A DNA stretch of 64,000 nucleotides from Formicarius rufipectus. Taxonomy: Eukaryota > Chordata > Aves > Passeriformes > Formicariidae. Below are positions 43,364-55,893 of the stretch, piece after piece (the first letter of the stretch is position 1; each line of letters begins with the position of its first letter). Both the position numbers and the translations under genes were made by a program. The notes under the pieces were generated by a model. That model ran no database searches, was not told where the DNA came from, and was given only the letters and a program-made list of their open reading frames with translations. The DNA lies in NCBI GenBank assembly GCA_013399695.1, contig VXAU01003499.1, positions 1 to 64,000 of the forward strand, read 5' to 3'.

Positions 43364-45859
43364 CTGGCAGAAACAGAAGGCAAGAAAGGGCTCTTTTCTC
43401 CTGCTGGTGGTGTGGGATGCGATGGCCACCCAGTCCCATCCCAGGGGACTATCCCACAGTTCCCTGAACAGCTAAGCTGGGGACAACATTACACCTAGAG
43501 TGGATACCAAAGCAAAGTAAAATTGTGGCTTTGGGAGGAAGCCTGAAAGCCGCCTCTGATGCTGGAGTGTGCTGGGATGGATCTGTTCATCCTTCTGCCT
43601 TAAGGGGTGGAACAGACTGGACTTGGTGGCAGGCAGGAGCAGTGAAATGAGTCAGCTTTGTAGGGGCTTGGGGCCGTGTTTCACCTACTTCTGCCCTCAC
43701 CTAGAGCCATCAGATGACTCACCTATGGCCATGAAGACATCATTTACTTGATAGTTGGATTTTGCAGATGTCTCCATGAACAGGAGGCCTTTTGTCCGTG
43801 CAAACTCTTCCCCCTCCTAAATGGAGACAAGCAGTTATTCCCCCAGCCTCTTCTGAGGCTGCTTGTTCAGTTATGGTGGCATTTCATGGTGGGTTGATAA
43901 TTGCACAGGGACTTTGGAGGAGTCTGAGAACTTTTTTAATTCTTTCCTTGGACATATCCCAGTGCTTGCTGGTGAGGGGGTGATGAGGGAACCTCAGGCA
44001 CTCACCTCGGTGGTGACCTCTCGCTCAGCATTAAGGTCTGTCTTGTTGCCCACCAAAGCAATGACAATTTCATCGGGAAGGAATTTCTTCTCCAGCTCCT
44101 CCAGCCACAGCTTTGCTCTTTTGAGTGTTTCCTGGAGAGAAGGGGACAAAACTATTGAGTGATTTGGTTTTGATGTAATCCCTTTGTCTCAGACAAAGCT
44201 GTATGGGTGTCACCAGACCAAAACGGGTGGAAGAAATGGGGTGGGGAGATTTTGACTGCACTCTCATGGAAACAGGTCACCAACCCCCAAACACCTTTAG
44301 GGATAAATTAACCTTGGATGGGATGCATCCTTTCTGCATGGCAGCAGAAATCACCGTGGGGTGGTGGCAGGGTCCTGCATGGGCAGGGACAGGCCCTGAC
44401 AAGTCCCAGGGGGGATGTTCACCTTCTTGGATGGTGCTCATATACCACTCTGTGCTCTGCCAAGGACAAGCACCATCATCTGGACGTTTCTGTCCCACCA
44501 ATGCTGCTGTAGCATGGCATGGCATAATTCTAGCATGGATGGGATCAGTATCCCCTGCCTTACCTTGCTAGCAATGTCATAAACAAGGAGAGCAGCGTGG
44601 GCATCCCGGTAGTACAGGTGGCAGACACTGTGGTACTTCTCCTGGCCTGCTGTGTCCCAGATCTCAAACCTGACAGTGGCTCCCTCCAGGTTGAGTGTCT
44701 GTGTGAAGAAGGAGCCTGCAAGCAAGATGGAGGGTGCACATTCACTTGCAGCAGGAGATAGCTCAGATGTGAGATCAAACCCACCCTGAGGGTTGGTAAC
44801 AGTGTTCTAACACACAAAGCTGGGCTGAGTGTCTCATGATCCCTGGCGCTGTTGATGGGATGATGTGCCTTGAGTTTGGGGGCCCTTCCTAGCAGCAGAT
44901 TTGGGTGGATGCACACCAGGTTTGATGTCAGGTAGCTCTGAGCTTTGCAGAACAGCCCCCAGATAGAGACACACCACCACCTTGCTGGTAGGTCAGACTT
45001 GTGAGAACTGTGAACAGGAATATCCACCGAAAGGGCTCACTCTGGAGGAGAGCCTTCATCCCTCTTCCTGGGGAGCAGACGGCTGTTTGTGGACCAGCCA
45101 GACCCAAGGCAGAGGGACAGGGAGAAGTTCCACAGCACCTTGCTATCTTTCATCAGATCTTCAGGTACAATTGGGACTGCAGCCTCTGTGCCTGCTGTGC
45201 CTTCTTAGGGCAAATGCCAGGTACATCATGTGAAATGAACATCTATAATGTCTAGGTGCTGTAGGACCTATGCAGAAGGGATTGAAACTAGATTATGTTT
45301 AAGGTCCCTCCTAACACAAACCATTCTATGAGACCCTCCTGGAGTGTCTTAATAGCTGTGAGGGCAGTACAGGATCAAGCGTGCAAAGAGCAGACAGGCT
45401 GTACAGTTTGAATTCCGGGTTTCACTCATTCTGCTGCTCATCTGCCTTGAAAAAGCAGCACTAAGCCAAACTTGTGTGATATGGATGTGGCTTTGCTTAC
45501 AACCTGGTACTGAGGAAATAGGCTGCAGAGATGTGAAGGGGGAGGTCTGGCTCTTGGGCAAGTCTGTAACATGTTCAAAAGTGGGTCTGTGCTACTGCAA
45601 GATGTACCAACCAGTTCTTCTCCATCCCACCCTGCTGCAAGGAAATGTATCAGGCCTGGTCTCTTGTCCAGAGCCATCAAGCAATTGAAGCTACTCACTC
45701 ACAGCCCACGGTTGGCAGGAACTCCCTGAAGTCATTTCTCACGTATCGGTACGCCAGGCTCGACTTCCCCACTGACATGCTGCCCAGAAGAACCACCTTG
45801 TACATGTAGGTGGGATGACTCCCCTCCAGGGAGGTGCCTGGCATTGCTTTCTGTGCCAT
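43251..45859 (-). CDS. RAB17: Rab17 small GTPase, complete, 5 coding exons, 213 aa
   Basis: A Rab-family GTPase of polarised-cell endocytic recycling and transcytosis. Coding exons in order: 45859-45703, 44715-44564, 44131-44006, 43816-43723, 43363-43251; total 642 nt, and the human protein is 212 aa. P-loop GSMSVGKS is at 26-33, the switch I Thr at 50, WDTAGQE at 72-78, NKTD at 132-135 and ETSAK at 160-164. The C-terminus RCCQL (209-213) carries two Cys for geranylgeranylation. GSMSVGKSSLAYRYV and VGCSFFTQT are Rab17-like rather than Rab5-like. The ATG exon starts 3 bp before the start codon at an acceptor (ccttgcag), so at least one non-coding 5' exon lies further upstream. It converges with PRLH. 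The gene looks intact. Confidence 0.96.
43723..43816 (-). CDS. RAB17: RAB17 coding exon 4 (aa 146-177)
   Basis: Encodes EGEEFARTKGLLFMETSAKS and YQVNDVFMAI. The SAK motif contacts guanine. Ends in phase 1. Confidence 0.96.
44006..44131 (-). CDS. RAB17: RAB17 coding exon 3 (aa 104-145)
   Basis: Encodes LWLEELEKKF and the guanine-specificity motif VGNKTDL. 126 nt, phase 0 on both sides. Confidence 0.96.
44564..44715 (-). CDS. RAB17: RAB17 coding exon 2 (aa 53-103)
   Basis: Encodes SFFTQTLNLEGATVRFEIW and the switch II motif DTAGQEKYHSV. Donor gtaagg. Confidence 0.96.
45268..45338 (+). repeat. CR1 LINE 3' tip, sense, in RAB17 intron 1
   Basis: GGGATTGAAACTAGATTATG, then TTTAAGGTCCCTCCTAACAC and AAACCATTCTATGAGA, the CR1 terminus. 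Lies in the 987-bp intron 44716-45702. Confidence 0.8.
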
Positions 45860-45862
45860 GTC
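45703..45862 (-). CDS. RAB17: RAB17 first coding exon (aa 1-53)
   Basis: ATG at 45859-45857. Carries the P-loop and ends LPTVG with the first base of Cys53 before gtgagt. The 3 bp GAC before the ATG follow an acceptor. Confidence 0.96.
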
Positions 45863-48765
45863 CTGCAAGGAAACCAGCTCTGTTCAGTGTACACCTGCAA
45901 GTGATCCCAGGGTCAGCTGAGCCTCCTGCATCAGCTCCTGACTGGTGTCCGTGGGAAAGGTGGGGTTTAACCTCAAAATAGGCTGGAATAAAATCATTAA
46001 TATCCTGAATCAAATTTAATACATCAAAGCATCTGCCACTCTCAGTTATGACCAGAAGGTGGAGATCTTTTAGGAAGAAACAATCAGTGCAAGGAGCCTT
46101 CTTGGATGTAGACAAGGAGATTGGAGTGGGAGCACCTCCTTTAAGAGGACATGCTGGAGGAAGTTAATGGCATAGGGACATCACTCACAGCTGTGCCTTG
46201 CTCTCCAGCACAGCTCCTTCCTCAAAGTCCTGCAGCAGAGCTTTAGACTAATGTTCTGCATTTATTGCGGGTCCTGGTTAGAAGTTGTACCAGGAAACCC
46301 AACTCAGGCATGGAGGTGATGCTGCTACCAGGGAACAGCCCAGCACCTCGGGAGCTTTGTGGCAGCACCACTTTGAATCAGCAACTTGCTTGAAAAAGCA
46401 GGAGTGAGAGGACCTGGCTCAGGCACCCCTGAGGACAGCAGCACACAAAGCAGATGGCACGTGCTACTGCACTGTGGTAAGGAACCCTCAGACAGAGCAA
46501 GCCCATGAGTCTCACACCCTCATGACCATTCACCACAGAGCATGACTCTGCACTGTCCCAGATGGAGCTACACTGTGCCCAGGGATGGCAGGAAAACACA
46601 GACCAGAATAACAGGAGTTGTCTCAAACCTGACTCCAAGAAAGCTGCTGCAGATTTTTAGCTGTTCCCTGGGAAGACGATGGTCAGTGTGAGCCCTCCTG
46701 GGTGGCACATGTCCCCTCCTCCCAGCCACGGACGTGACACTGCTCTGCTCTTGGTGGGAGCTGCTGGTGCAGGGCAGTGAATAACACTGTCTTGCTTTGC
46801 CTTGGTTCCTCCTCACAGAGCTCCTCCTCCAAAAACACTCATCTCATGTGAACAGTTTTTATAAAAGAGAGAAGTTCATGCAGAGCCTGAAGATGAAGGC
46901 TCGTGGGGTGTTGGACAGGATGCCAGGGTGAATGCTGCTTGAATGGGGTGCTTCCTTCCATGTGGAAGAAAACCTGGTCAGGCAGAGAGCAAGACCAGGA
47001 CCTGCCAGACTCATAATGAAGATTTGGTGCTATTTCTACCTGTGGCTCAGGAATTTGGCATGTGGAATGTTGCTGGTGAGCAAGAAGTACCTTTATAAAG
47101 ACACCTAACAGCAGTGCTAGCAATGAAGCTCCCAGCCTCGTCTCTTCCCTGACAAAAGCCCCTTGTTCCTGCAAACTGCCCGTCCCCCAGGTCTCTTTTA
47201 TTTTACCTGTCCTCCCCTGCAATCTGGCAAGCTCTGGACCTTTAATTCTTCATTAAGGCTCTCCTTAAGAGCATTCCTCAGTTGGCTGAACTCAGGTCTG
47301 TATCTTTAGATCCAACAGTTTTTCTGTTTGGTCAGATAGGCTTTAATTCCCTTAAAAACACAGGTAACATCATCTTCCCCAGCACATAAAGCTCTGTGGT
47401 GAAGAGCAGGATCACAGTTGGTGCAGAACAGCTAGTTAGGGGTGGGTAATATTTTTTAAGCAGGAAAAAGATAAACCCTGAAGCACAGCATAAATGTGCT
47501 CCTTAGGGTATTGATCACATATATTTGCCTCTTTGTAGGCTGAAAATAAGACAGCAGTCTTATTTTCACATCCATGATCCATGGGCAGCCATTGCCAGTG
47601 ATAAGCCATAAAACTCTCTAAGGAACCAAGAAGCTGCTTGAAAACCACCCAACATTATCTATATTAAACTCAGTTTCTCATAATTTCCTTCTGCTGCTCT
47701 CTGTTCAACCTTAGAAGGTGGAGTTGATGCTGGAACAAAACTCAGCTGAGATTTACTGCAACAAGTTTTGCCAAAGTTCATTTGAAACAATTTCTTCCCC
47801 AGAGGATGTCTCCCTTTCTACCCAAGGAGAATGGCAAGGAAGCAAAACAAGTGACTTTATTCCTTCTGATTCACTACAAAACAGGGGAAAATGGTGGGGT
47901 GATTGTTGGGTTTTGTTTTTCTGTTGGAAATGGAGTGTAGAGAGTAAAAACCTGCAGTTGGTGGCTAAAGGACTATGGGGAAAGCATCCAGACATCTCCT
48001 ATGGTTCACAGTCACCCTTCTGTGGCTGCACTCTGCCTTGAGGAAGAGACAGTCAGTAAGACCTGGCTTAGGGTTACAATCAGCTCCACAAATCCAGAAT
48101 GATGTTCTGGCAGGGTCACCAATCCTTCCTTCAGGTGTGGATGTCACAGCAAAGAGCACCTCTGTTCTTTCAGCCAGCACCTGTGCTGCTGAGGAAACAC
48201 AAGCTTGCTGTTCCTGTGGAAACCTCGCTGACTTCCCTGAGCTGCCTGAGCTGACCCAGGAGAAATACTGACAAAAGCTTTCCTGTGAGTTAAACTCCAG
48301 CAGAGTGCATGTGCATGCTAGAAATTTTTTGTCAGCGTAACTAGAATAAGTTTGATTGATCTTACTTCAAACTTGAAACTCTGAAAAAGTCACCAATGCT
48401 TTGGTGTAAAATGACTTTAGCAAATTTTTTCACACAGACTGAGGTGTAACCTGAACTGACACTGCTTAGATGCTGGATTTTATGGCTTTTTATTTTGATC
48501 CTGGTAAAGGATAACTCAGCAATTTGGGGAGCAGCATGGGTAACAGCTGAGGTGTTGCAAGTCCTGTTCTTGTGCCTACAGGCCATGCTCATGGGCAGGG
48601 AAAGATGAACCTCCTCAGATTCAGTATAGTCAGAGTTAAAATAAACCAAGTTATCTTCAATTGACTGCAAAAATCCTGCTGGTGGATTTAGTCTCCAGAT
48701 ACAGCTTAACATTTTGTGACAGCTGTGTCTAGCAGCAAATATTCAGGGCAGGATTGCTTGATCTT
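45863..48765. other. RAB17 5' intron (probable), nothing recognised
   Basis: Upstream of the ATG exon on the minus strand. No other coding exon seen, and no repeat family recognised. Confidence 0.45.
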
Positions 48766-48766
48766 A

Positions 48767-48787
48767 TACTTACCTCGAAGGTAAGTA
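48767..48787. other. Palindrome forming 5' splice sites on both strands
   Basis: TACTTACC and GGTAAGTA are perfect 8-bp inverted arms around TCGAA. On plus it reads AAG|gtaagt, and on minus GAG|gtaagt. The minus-strand donor could end a non-coding 5' exon of RAB17. No transcript evidence is available here. Confidence 0.35.
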
Positions 48788-49734
48788 CCCAAAAGGCCAC
48801 AACACAGATAATTTTTCACTTCCTAACAGAGGATTAAACATTGCTGCACCCAGGAAATTGTGCAGACACCCCCATCCTCCGGTCTTGATGTCTCCCCTCT
48901 CCTTCCCCTGGACCAGCTCTGACCTGCATTAATCAGTTGTGCCCCTGTGGAGCCCACTGTAAATCAGTTTAAAGGTGATCTCTTTGCCAGGTATGGCAGC
49001 AGCAGTGCCAGATCAGTGACACTGCACTTGAACCACCCATTTCCAGGAAGGAGCCTGACAAATCTGTTTATGAGGGTGAATCAGTTGTTTAGAATTAGCA
49101 GGAAAGTGGGTTTTATGGAAGGAGTATCCTTTAAAACTCGTGGTTTATCAGCATAAAGACTAGTAATAAAAATAGAAACATGAGGTGGCAGAGTAGATAT
49201 TTGTGCTGGAATGTGACAGCAAGGGCTTGGCTTTTTCTGCCATTTAATAAATTAGTATCTCTGCAGCATTTTTAACCTGGAGTGGGGGGATCCTGGTATA
49301 TTTATTGGCACAGGATAAGCCTTTTATTTCCAAAAGAAAGCAGAAAAAAAAATGCACACATTCACAATGCATGGAGTTACCAAGAAGTCTTATTTAAGAC
49401 TGTTTAAACCTTTTTTGGAAATGAATGTCATTTAAGTGTAATGATGTCTAACTGACGTGTAAGCTTTTCTAAACCACAAGCTCCAAGAAAGTCCTAAAAC
49501 TGAGTTTCTGCAGGGGCACAGCAGTGAACCAGAACCACAGTGAATGAGCTCGTCGGAAAACATACAGGAGTTAAGTGCATAACTGTGTTAAGTATGCAGT
49601 TTTTGGACATGATACTTTAGGTTCGTTCTGATTTAGATACTTCATTTCCTCCCCCCACCCCACCCCAAGTTAGTTATCAAGCACCTCTTTTCCCGATTAG
49701 CTTTCAGTACTCAGCTCAGAGCACTCCTGCTTTT

Positions 49735-50560
49735 GGGAGCCTCCTCGTACCTGCTAAAGCTCTGGCAGTGCTGGCTGCGGGAGTGCAGTCGCTCGCCAAG
49801 TTCACTAAAGCCAAGGTTACCAGGGGATACGAAAATCCCACCTGCAAAGACTTAATGCGTAAACACTGTTAGATTTACAAAGCACCGATTCTCAGCACAA
49901 TCAGCTCTCCTCAGCGCTAAGGGGAAGAGAATAAGGATCATTGACCGTGCACGGAAATAAGGCAGCAATAACCGGAGACTGCCCTGGGCTGTGGGAGAAA
50001 CCGAGCGCTCTACTAAGACCTTCGCAGCAGCTCTTCGGCTGTCTGAAAGGAGGAGGGTAGGGCAGAGGGCTTCTTAAGTCTTCCTAAAACCTCTTCTCTT
50101 GGGCACAGACTCACTGAGGGCTGTGCCACCCTTTGCACCTTTGCGCCTTGGATGTGGGGCTGCTTCCTAGTGGGAGGATGAGAGTCCCGGAGCTTGTCTG
50201 GGAAAGGCACCTTGGAGACGGTGGGGCGGGTCTAGGACCTGGGGAATTCCGCGGAGGAAGATGCCTTTACCTTCCTGAAGCCTTGCTCTCCTACCAGGGT
50301 TCCAGTCCGTGGTGTCAGGACGATGTCCCCATCCGTCCGTTCGAGCCTCTCGGTGCCAGGGGTAGGTGAAAGCGAAAGCACCCGGGAGTGGTGTCAAAGG
50401 TGAGAGGAGACCGGAGATCAGCGAACCTTAGACCTGACAGCGGGTCTAAGGTCTGGGAGCCAGGCAAGACGGGACCACGAGGCTGCTGTCACAGGGAGCA
50501 GAGCCGGTGGCCGAGCCTCCTGCCACTGCTCCCTGCCCACTTCCCGTGCGGGGTCTGGCA
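49735..50560. promoter_or_regulatory. CpG-rich block, candidate distal promoter of RAB17 or next gene
   Basis: CpG dinucleotides are much denser than in the flanking AT-rich DNA, and a Sp1-type GGGGCGGG sits at 50223-50230. It lies about 4 kb upstream of the RAB17 ATG exon. A minus-strand donor-like GCAG|gtggga is at 49842. It could instead serve a plus-strand gene beyond the window; LRRFIP1 is next in human. Confidence 0.45.
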
Positions 50561-52230
50561 GTGGGTGGGTGGATGGACGGACACCTGGATGAATGGGTGG
50601 GGGGTGATTTTTCCCCCATGTCTTGGGGTCTGAGGCCAGCCCATCTATCGGGGAATGGGGAGGAAAAGCACCTTGGAGCCCACCACAGAGGTTTAAGGAC
50701 CAGGGAGGGCTGGGTGTGGGGCCAGCTGGAGCCATGGCATACCAGAGGTCTGTCCTTCCCCGGGTTTTTATGATACAGCAATTTCTGCTGACGCACATCA
50801 GACCCGACTTTGGTCTTGTGCTAGGTACAGGCTCAGGTAACTTGGGTTTGGGATTGCAAAGGCGATTTGTTTTCAGGAGCGTGGCTGATTTACCCCCTGG
50901 GAGAAGACACACCCGCTTGCCTTGCAGAACGCTTCAGCTTGGGAGGTGCAACGTGAGCAAAGTCCGAGCATTTTACTGCCTGTTAATTAAGCTTACAGCT
51001 AATTAGCCCAGCAGCTGGGGCTTACTGTTTTGAAAAGGGCTGCTCTTGTTTTAGCTTTAATATCTTGAGAGAGAAATCACCAAATGTTAATGCATTGGGA
51101 TAACGGGTCTGGAGTGAAAAAGATAAGATACGATAATTAAATATCTAAATGAGAATGGTTCTGTATTTCTGCCACTTGTCATAGTTAGTGTCTTTCTTTC
51201 AAGTACAATGTCTGGGAGTGAAACAGACTTTACAAAATCTAGTCCTCATAGTGAGGGAGCAGGGTGAAAAGCAGAAGTCTGACAAAAAAGCTTAAAACCA
51301 ATATCATCCTGGTTTTGAAATGAAAAGCATGTCTTGTGCCTTCCAAGGCCTGAGCACTGTGGCTCAATTGCTTCCCATTTCTGTGGTAAAAAGCTATGTA
51401 CAGATGCCTGAGAGCTGCACAGAGTTCATACAGAAACAGTACCCCCACCACGTGGAATCACCATGAGAGGTTTTGGTCTGCAAGCCAAGTGGGAGAGTTT
51501 CCCTTCATTTGGGAATGTGTGTGCAGATTTACACAGCCACAGCAAAACTGGCTTGAGTAGATCCACCTCCAACCTGAGAGTAGATCTTACCCTTTTGCCA
51601 GAGGAAAATTTACATTCCCAGGTCCTTCCCATCAGCTCAGCAGAGGCTAGAACTGGGTATCCCTTGAGGATGATTCCTAAATACCCTATGAAAACCCAAA
51701 CTCTCTGAGGCTCGTATAACTTTTTCAGCCCCGAAGCAGTTTAATGCTAATGTTTAATTTTAATCCCTTCCCCATAACTTGTTTCCCAAAGGAGCTGACT
51801 TAAAACCCCATTTTTTTTTCCCAGGGCGTTTCATCAGTCTGTTCTTTGGTGTGAGTCCTCTACCCTGTGCACAGCTGCACTGGCACAGCACAGGAGTAGA
51901 AAGGTGTTTCAGGATTTTGGAAGGGCTGTGGGCATGGAGTCCTTAGGCTGGGACTGCTGCAGCAAGAATCTTTGCCCACAGCAATGAGTGATGCTGAACA
52001 GCAGTCTTCTCCTGCTACAAGCTATGGTAGCATCATGCACCTAAATGAAGCATCTAATTTTTAGCAGGAAAAAAAAAAGGCTGGCAGGCTTTGAAGCCTT
52101 ATGAAAGGACTGCTCTGTTGGTGCTAAGAGAAACTTTATTACCAGTTCGTGCTGCTGCAGTAAGCACCCATCTCATACCCTGTTATTTTCATACCATTCT
52201 CCTCTGCCCATCTCAGACACATCTCAGACA
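50561..52230. other. Intergenic, nothing recognised
   Basis: Becomes AT-rich after about 51000. No exon or repeat recognised. Confidence 0.45.
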
Positions 52231-52233
52231 CCT

Positions 52234-52356
52234 TTCGTAGAATATCCTGAGCTGGAAGGGATCCACGAGGATCATCAAGTCCAACTCTTAAGTGAGTGGC
52301 CCATCAAACCCACAACCCTGGTGTTATTGGCACTATGCTCTGACCTACTGAGCTCA
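52234..52356 (-). mobile_element. tRNA-Ile-derived SINE with CR1 tail (TguSINE1-like)
   Basis: On the minus strand it begins with a tRNA-like head: GAGCTCAGTAGGTCAGAGCA (A box), then GTGCCAATAACACCAGGGTT and GGGTTTGAT (B box), resembling tRNA-Ile. It continues into the CR1 tail GAGTTGGACTTGATGATCC and CCAGCTCAGGATATTCTA. Such tRNA-Ile/CR1 SINEs are known from songbirds, which supports a passerine host. Confidence 0.75.
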
Positions 52357-55300
52357 TCTCAGGGTCTTCGTGAGGGGCTTTTATAAAACAAGATGTGGGA
52401 ATGAGATGCCCGAACAAAGTGCTATGGCCTGACTGGTGTAAATGTCTTTGAGCCCTCCAAAGCCCAGGAGAGTGTGTCCCTTTTGTGGGCCGGGACATCT
52501 TTTTCTGCAAAGCTCTTCTCCAGCTCCTGGTGAGTCAGACTCCACTAGAGGGCACAGCTCATCCATCATTTAAGACAACGAGGATGCCGCTCCCCAGTCT
52601 CATTTCTGAACTGGGCAGCCAAACAGACATCAGTCAGTGAGTGTGATGGGAGATACAGACTGAGGTCTGGTGCCAGAAATGCCTCTGGACAGACAGCTTC
52701 TCTTTGGGTGGGCCCTGTTCTCCAACAACTGTGACATGAGCCTTTGTGATAAACGCTGTTGCAGTGTCAGAAAGCCAGAAGTTTTTTTTGTATAACATCC
52801 CTGTCTGCTTGCCTCCTTCTTCGGCATGTGAATATCTTGCTGTCCTGAATTCTCAGAGTCAGACCTCCTTCACTGGGGAGTAGTTTGCAAATAGAGACTG
52901 TGTCTGCATCAAAACTGGATGGGTAGAGCACCTGGAGTGTCCTGCACAAAGGTGAGGATGCACCTTGCTCGGCTGTGCTTGTGCAATGAAGGGTTCCTCA
53001 CCTGAAATAAATTTTAGTGGTAAAAACTGGACACTGGTTGTTTTCCTGAGGTCTAGGGATTGCATTTCATTTTACACTTGCTTGATTTAATTATGTGATG
53101 AGAATTTGCAAGGCAGGTCTGGCCACAGGAGTGGTATGGATCAAATACCATCCCCCAGCAATGAATGCATCATATGAGCATTTAGAACTGCTTTTTGACA
53201 TTCTTTCACTACTCCACCTCAGCCTTTTTCTTTGATTTTTAACTGTGAGGGAAAGGTTGGCAGGTCACTGCTGCACAGAAATGCCAGGGCAGGTCAAAAT
53301 AAAAGTCCTAGAATAAACACACAAGAACTAATTCCAATAATCTTGTACTCCTGGTTCTGCCTGCTGTGTAACTTTGGGTAGGACGCCTTTCCTTCCCCCT
53401 TTCTCTGTGTGAAAGGACACACAAGGACATAGCTCTTTAAGGAGCAGTTTGGAAGTTCCTGAAGGGTTCATTTTCAGTGGTTGTAGAGCAGTTGGTTCTT
53501 CCTGACCATGCCTGCTGTGAGGAAGCATCCATATGAGTGCTTCCTTACTCATCCCTTCCTTTAGGAAGAGTGGTTGGGTGGAAAAGGCAGCGGGGCACTA
53601 CCCCAAGCTGAAAACAGAGACTGAAACCTCAGCTTTGCCACTTGGCTGCCTAACTTGACCCCCTGACTTCTCTCGCTCTCCTTGGTTCATCCTCACAGTT
53701 TACACGTGTTTCCTGGTGTGCCCAGGCAGCTTGAGAGGTCTGCTCTCCATCAGGGCTCCCACACTGGTAAAGCAATACTCAGACCTTGTATTGCTCAGAA
53801 ATTAGCCTCAGCTTTAGCATTTTTGGTCCTCTGAGATCCCTGAATACCACGAAATCGCTCCTGCTGGGCCAGTGTTTATCCAAAACACTTTGGTGTGTTT
53901 CAAGAGCGTGCTGTGGTCTTGGCAGACCTGCTCAGCTGAGCACTGTTTGTGCTGCTTGCCTGGGCACCTCCAGGCTCTTGTTTTCTGCCCTGTGCTGCAC
54001 TGCTGCACTGTTTCACACAGGTACAGGTGGCTGTGATCTCTCTCACTCCTGAGTTTGTTTGCTCTGACGAGGAACAGGCACACGTCCTGGAGTGTGTTTC
54101 AGCTGCCCGGATCACACCATGAGCACTGCTTCCTGCCATGCCTCTTGCTCTTGGAAGAGCATGTCCACAAGCACAAGCAGCTTTTCAGGTGGTTTTTTTT
54201 TCCTTCCTGCTGCTGGGGGACGCGGAGGAGCAAAAACAGAAAAACAAAATCTGGAAGGGCTTTGTGAAAGTTTTCTGGCTTAAACCACTGAGCTGGGATT
54301 TGCTAGAGCTGCTTTAAAGTTAGACCTTCACAAACTGAAGCTGCTGCAGCAGGGATAAAGAGGAGGAAGGGCTGTGCCTTTGCTAATGAAACAAAAGATT
54401 GGGGTCCTCACTGTTACATTAATAGAGATTTAAGACTATTTTAAGGATTGGTGGAATTGTAATGATGAACAGATCATTGACACTGTGGCTTGAAACTGTG
54501 AGCCTGCTCTGAACTGCTTCAGGCTTCTAAAATACTAGTCTTCCTATATTAATTATTAACATCACTAAAACACTCCAGAGACTGGCCTGGAAACATTAAA
54601 CAAACTTAATATTAATAGCTCCCAGATGATAAGTGATAGTGAACATTAGCATGTGTTAAAGACCGAGGAGGGAAAATAACTACTGACTACAATAAACAGT
54701 TGAAGTACAGTGGCATTAAATTACAAAAAGAATACAGGTGTGAACCACAAGAAAGGCTTCCCTACAGAATTGCCTGCTACCGTTTGAAGAGGCAGGTGAG
54801 ATTGTTAACACGTTTGAAATTATACTTGACAGCTCTCAATAAATAGCCTTGAGCAATTGGGATGTGCTGAGGTTCTTGTCGTATGTCTAATAAGTAAAGC
54901 ACAGCTTTTGTGAAAGGTAAATGTGACTTCCTTGAGTAAAAGTGTCTTCCTTGAACACTTTGCTTATCTCAGACTTCATGTTCTCTTTCACTCAGCAGAC
55001 CTTGGCCAGGAGGATCCCCCTCCACGAGTCCAGCCCACCTTCCCAGAAGGGCTGTGATGCAGAGACCTTTGGCTCTGGGTTGAGTACCTGACTTCAAAGG
55101 GAGAGCCGGCTCCTGAGGGGTACAGAAAGGAAAGAAATTGTTCTGTGAAATAAGAGTCATCGTCATCTAATAGGGTGCAGGTTTTGCAGCATTTTACATG
55201 ATTAAAGCCCTGAAGCACTCTCTGCCACGTGCAGGGTCTGGTGTCTACTGTAAGCTCCACATGCTGCTTTTTTTGACAGTGGGGCTATCACGTTTGGAGT

Positions 55301-55888
55301 GGACCTTGACCTCTCTGAAAAACTTGGTGGCAACTGGCCAGCTGGCTTAAGCTGTTAGTCTGAGACTGGTGCACACTCAACAGAGCGATCACACATATTC
55401 CCTTAGGAAACCAGGCTAAAAATGGCTGTAGGCAATACCTTTCCAAGCAAGGGGCTATAGAGAAGCTCCCTGTGAGCCATAAGTTGCTCCCAGCTCAGTA
55501 ATCTCCCTCGTTTCATCCAAGTGTTTCATCTCTCTGTGTTTGTGAGACAGTTGCAATAAATGCAACTGGAAATGGTTTGCCTGTGCTTGGAAAGTGCAAT
55601 ATTTAAACAATGCTGTATAGCACAAACTTGAAAAGTTTTTGTGGGTGTGAATATAGTTTTCCTGAAATCCCCACCCAGCTTTTGGATGCATAGCCAAGAC
55701 AACTTCACAGTGCATTTTATGATGAATTGGGCTTTTCTGTGCTTTGCAACCAGGCCAGTGATCACAGCATCATCTTGCTTTTTTTGGGGTCATGTCTAAA
55801 TGTTTGGCTGGTTTTCAGTTGGTTTTTAATGTCAGGAACTGAGTGTTACAGGCGCGATCCGTAAAGGCACAAGAATAGAAATTATTTC
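52357..55888. other. Intergenic, nothing recognised
   Basis: No exon with supported splice sites. Short frames such as 53786-54052 have no recognised domain. Confidence 0.45.
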
Positions 55889-55893
55889 ATAAG
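55889..55893. repeat. Target-site duplication, left copy (ATAAG)
   Basis: ATAAG directly before the LTR; the same five bases follow it at 56486-56490. Confidence 0.8.
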
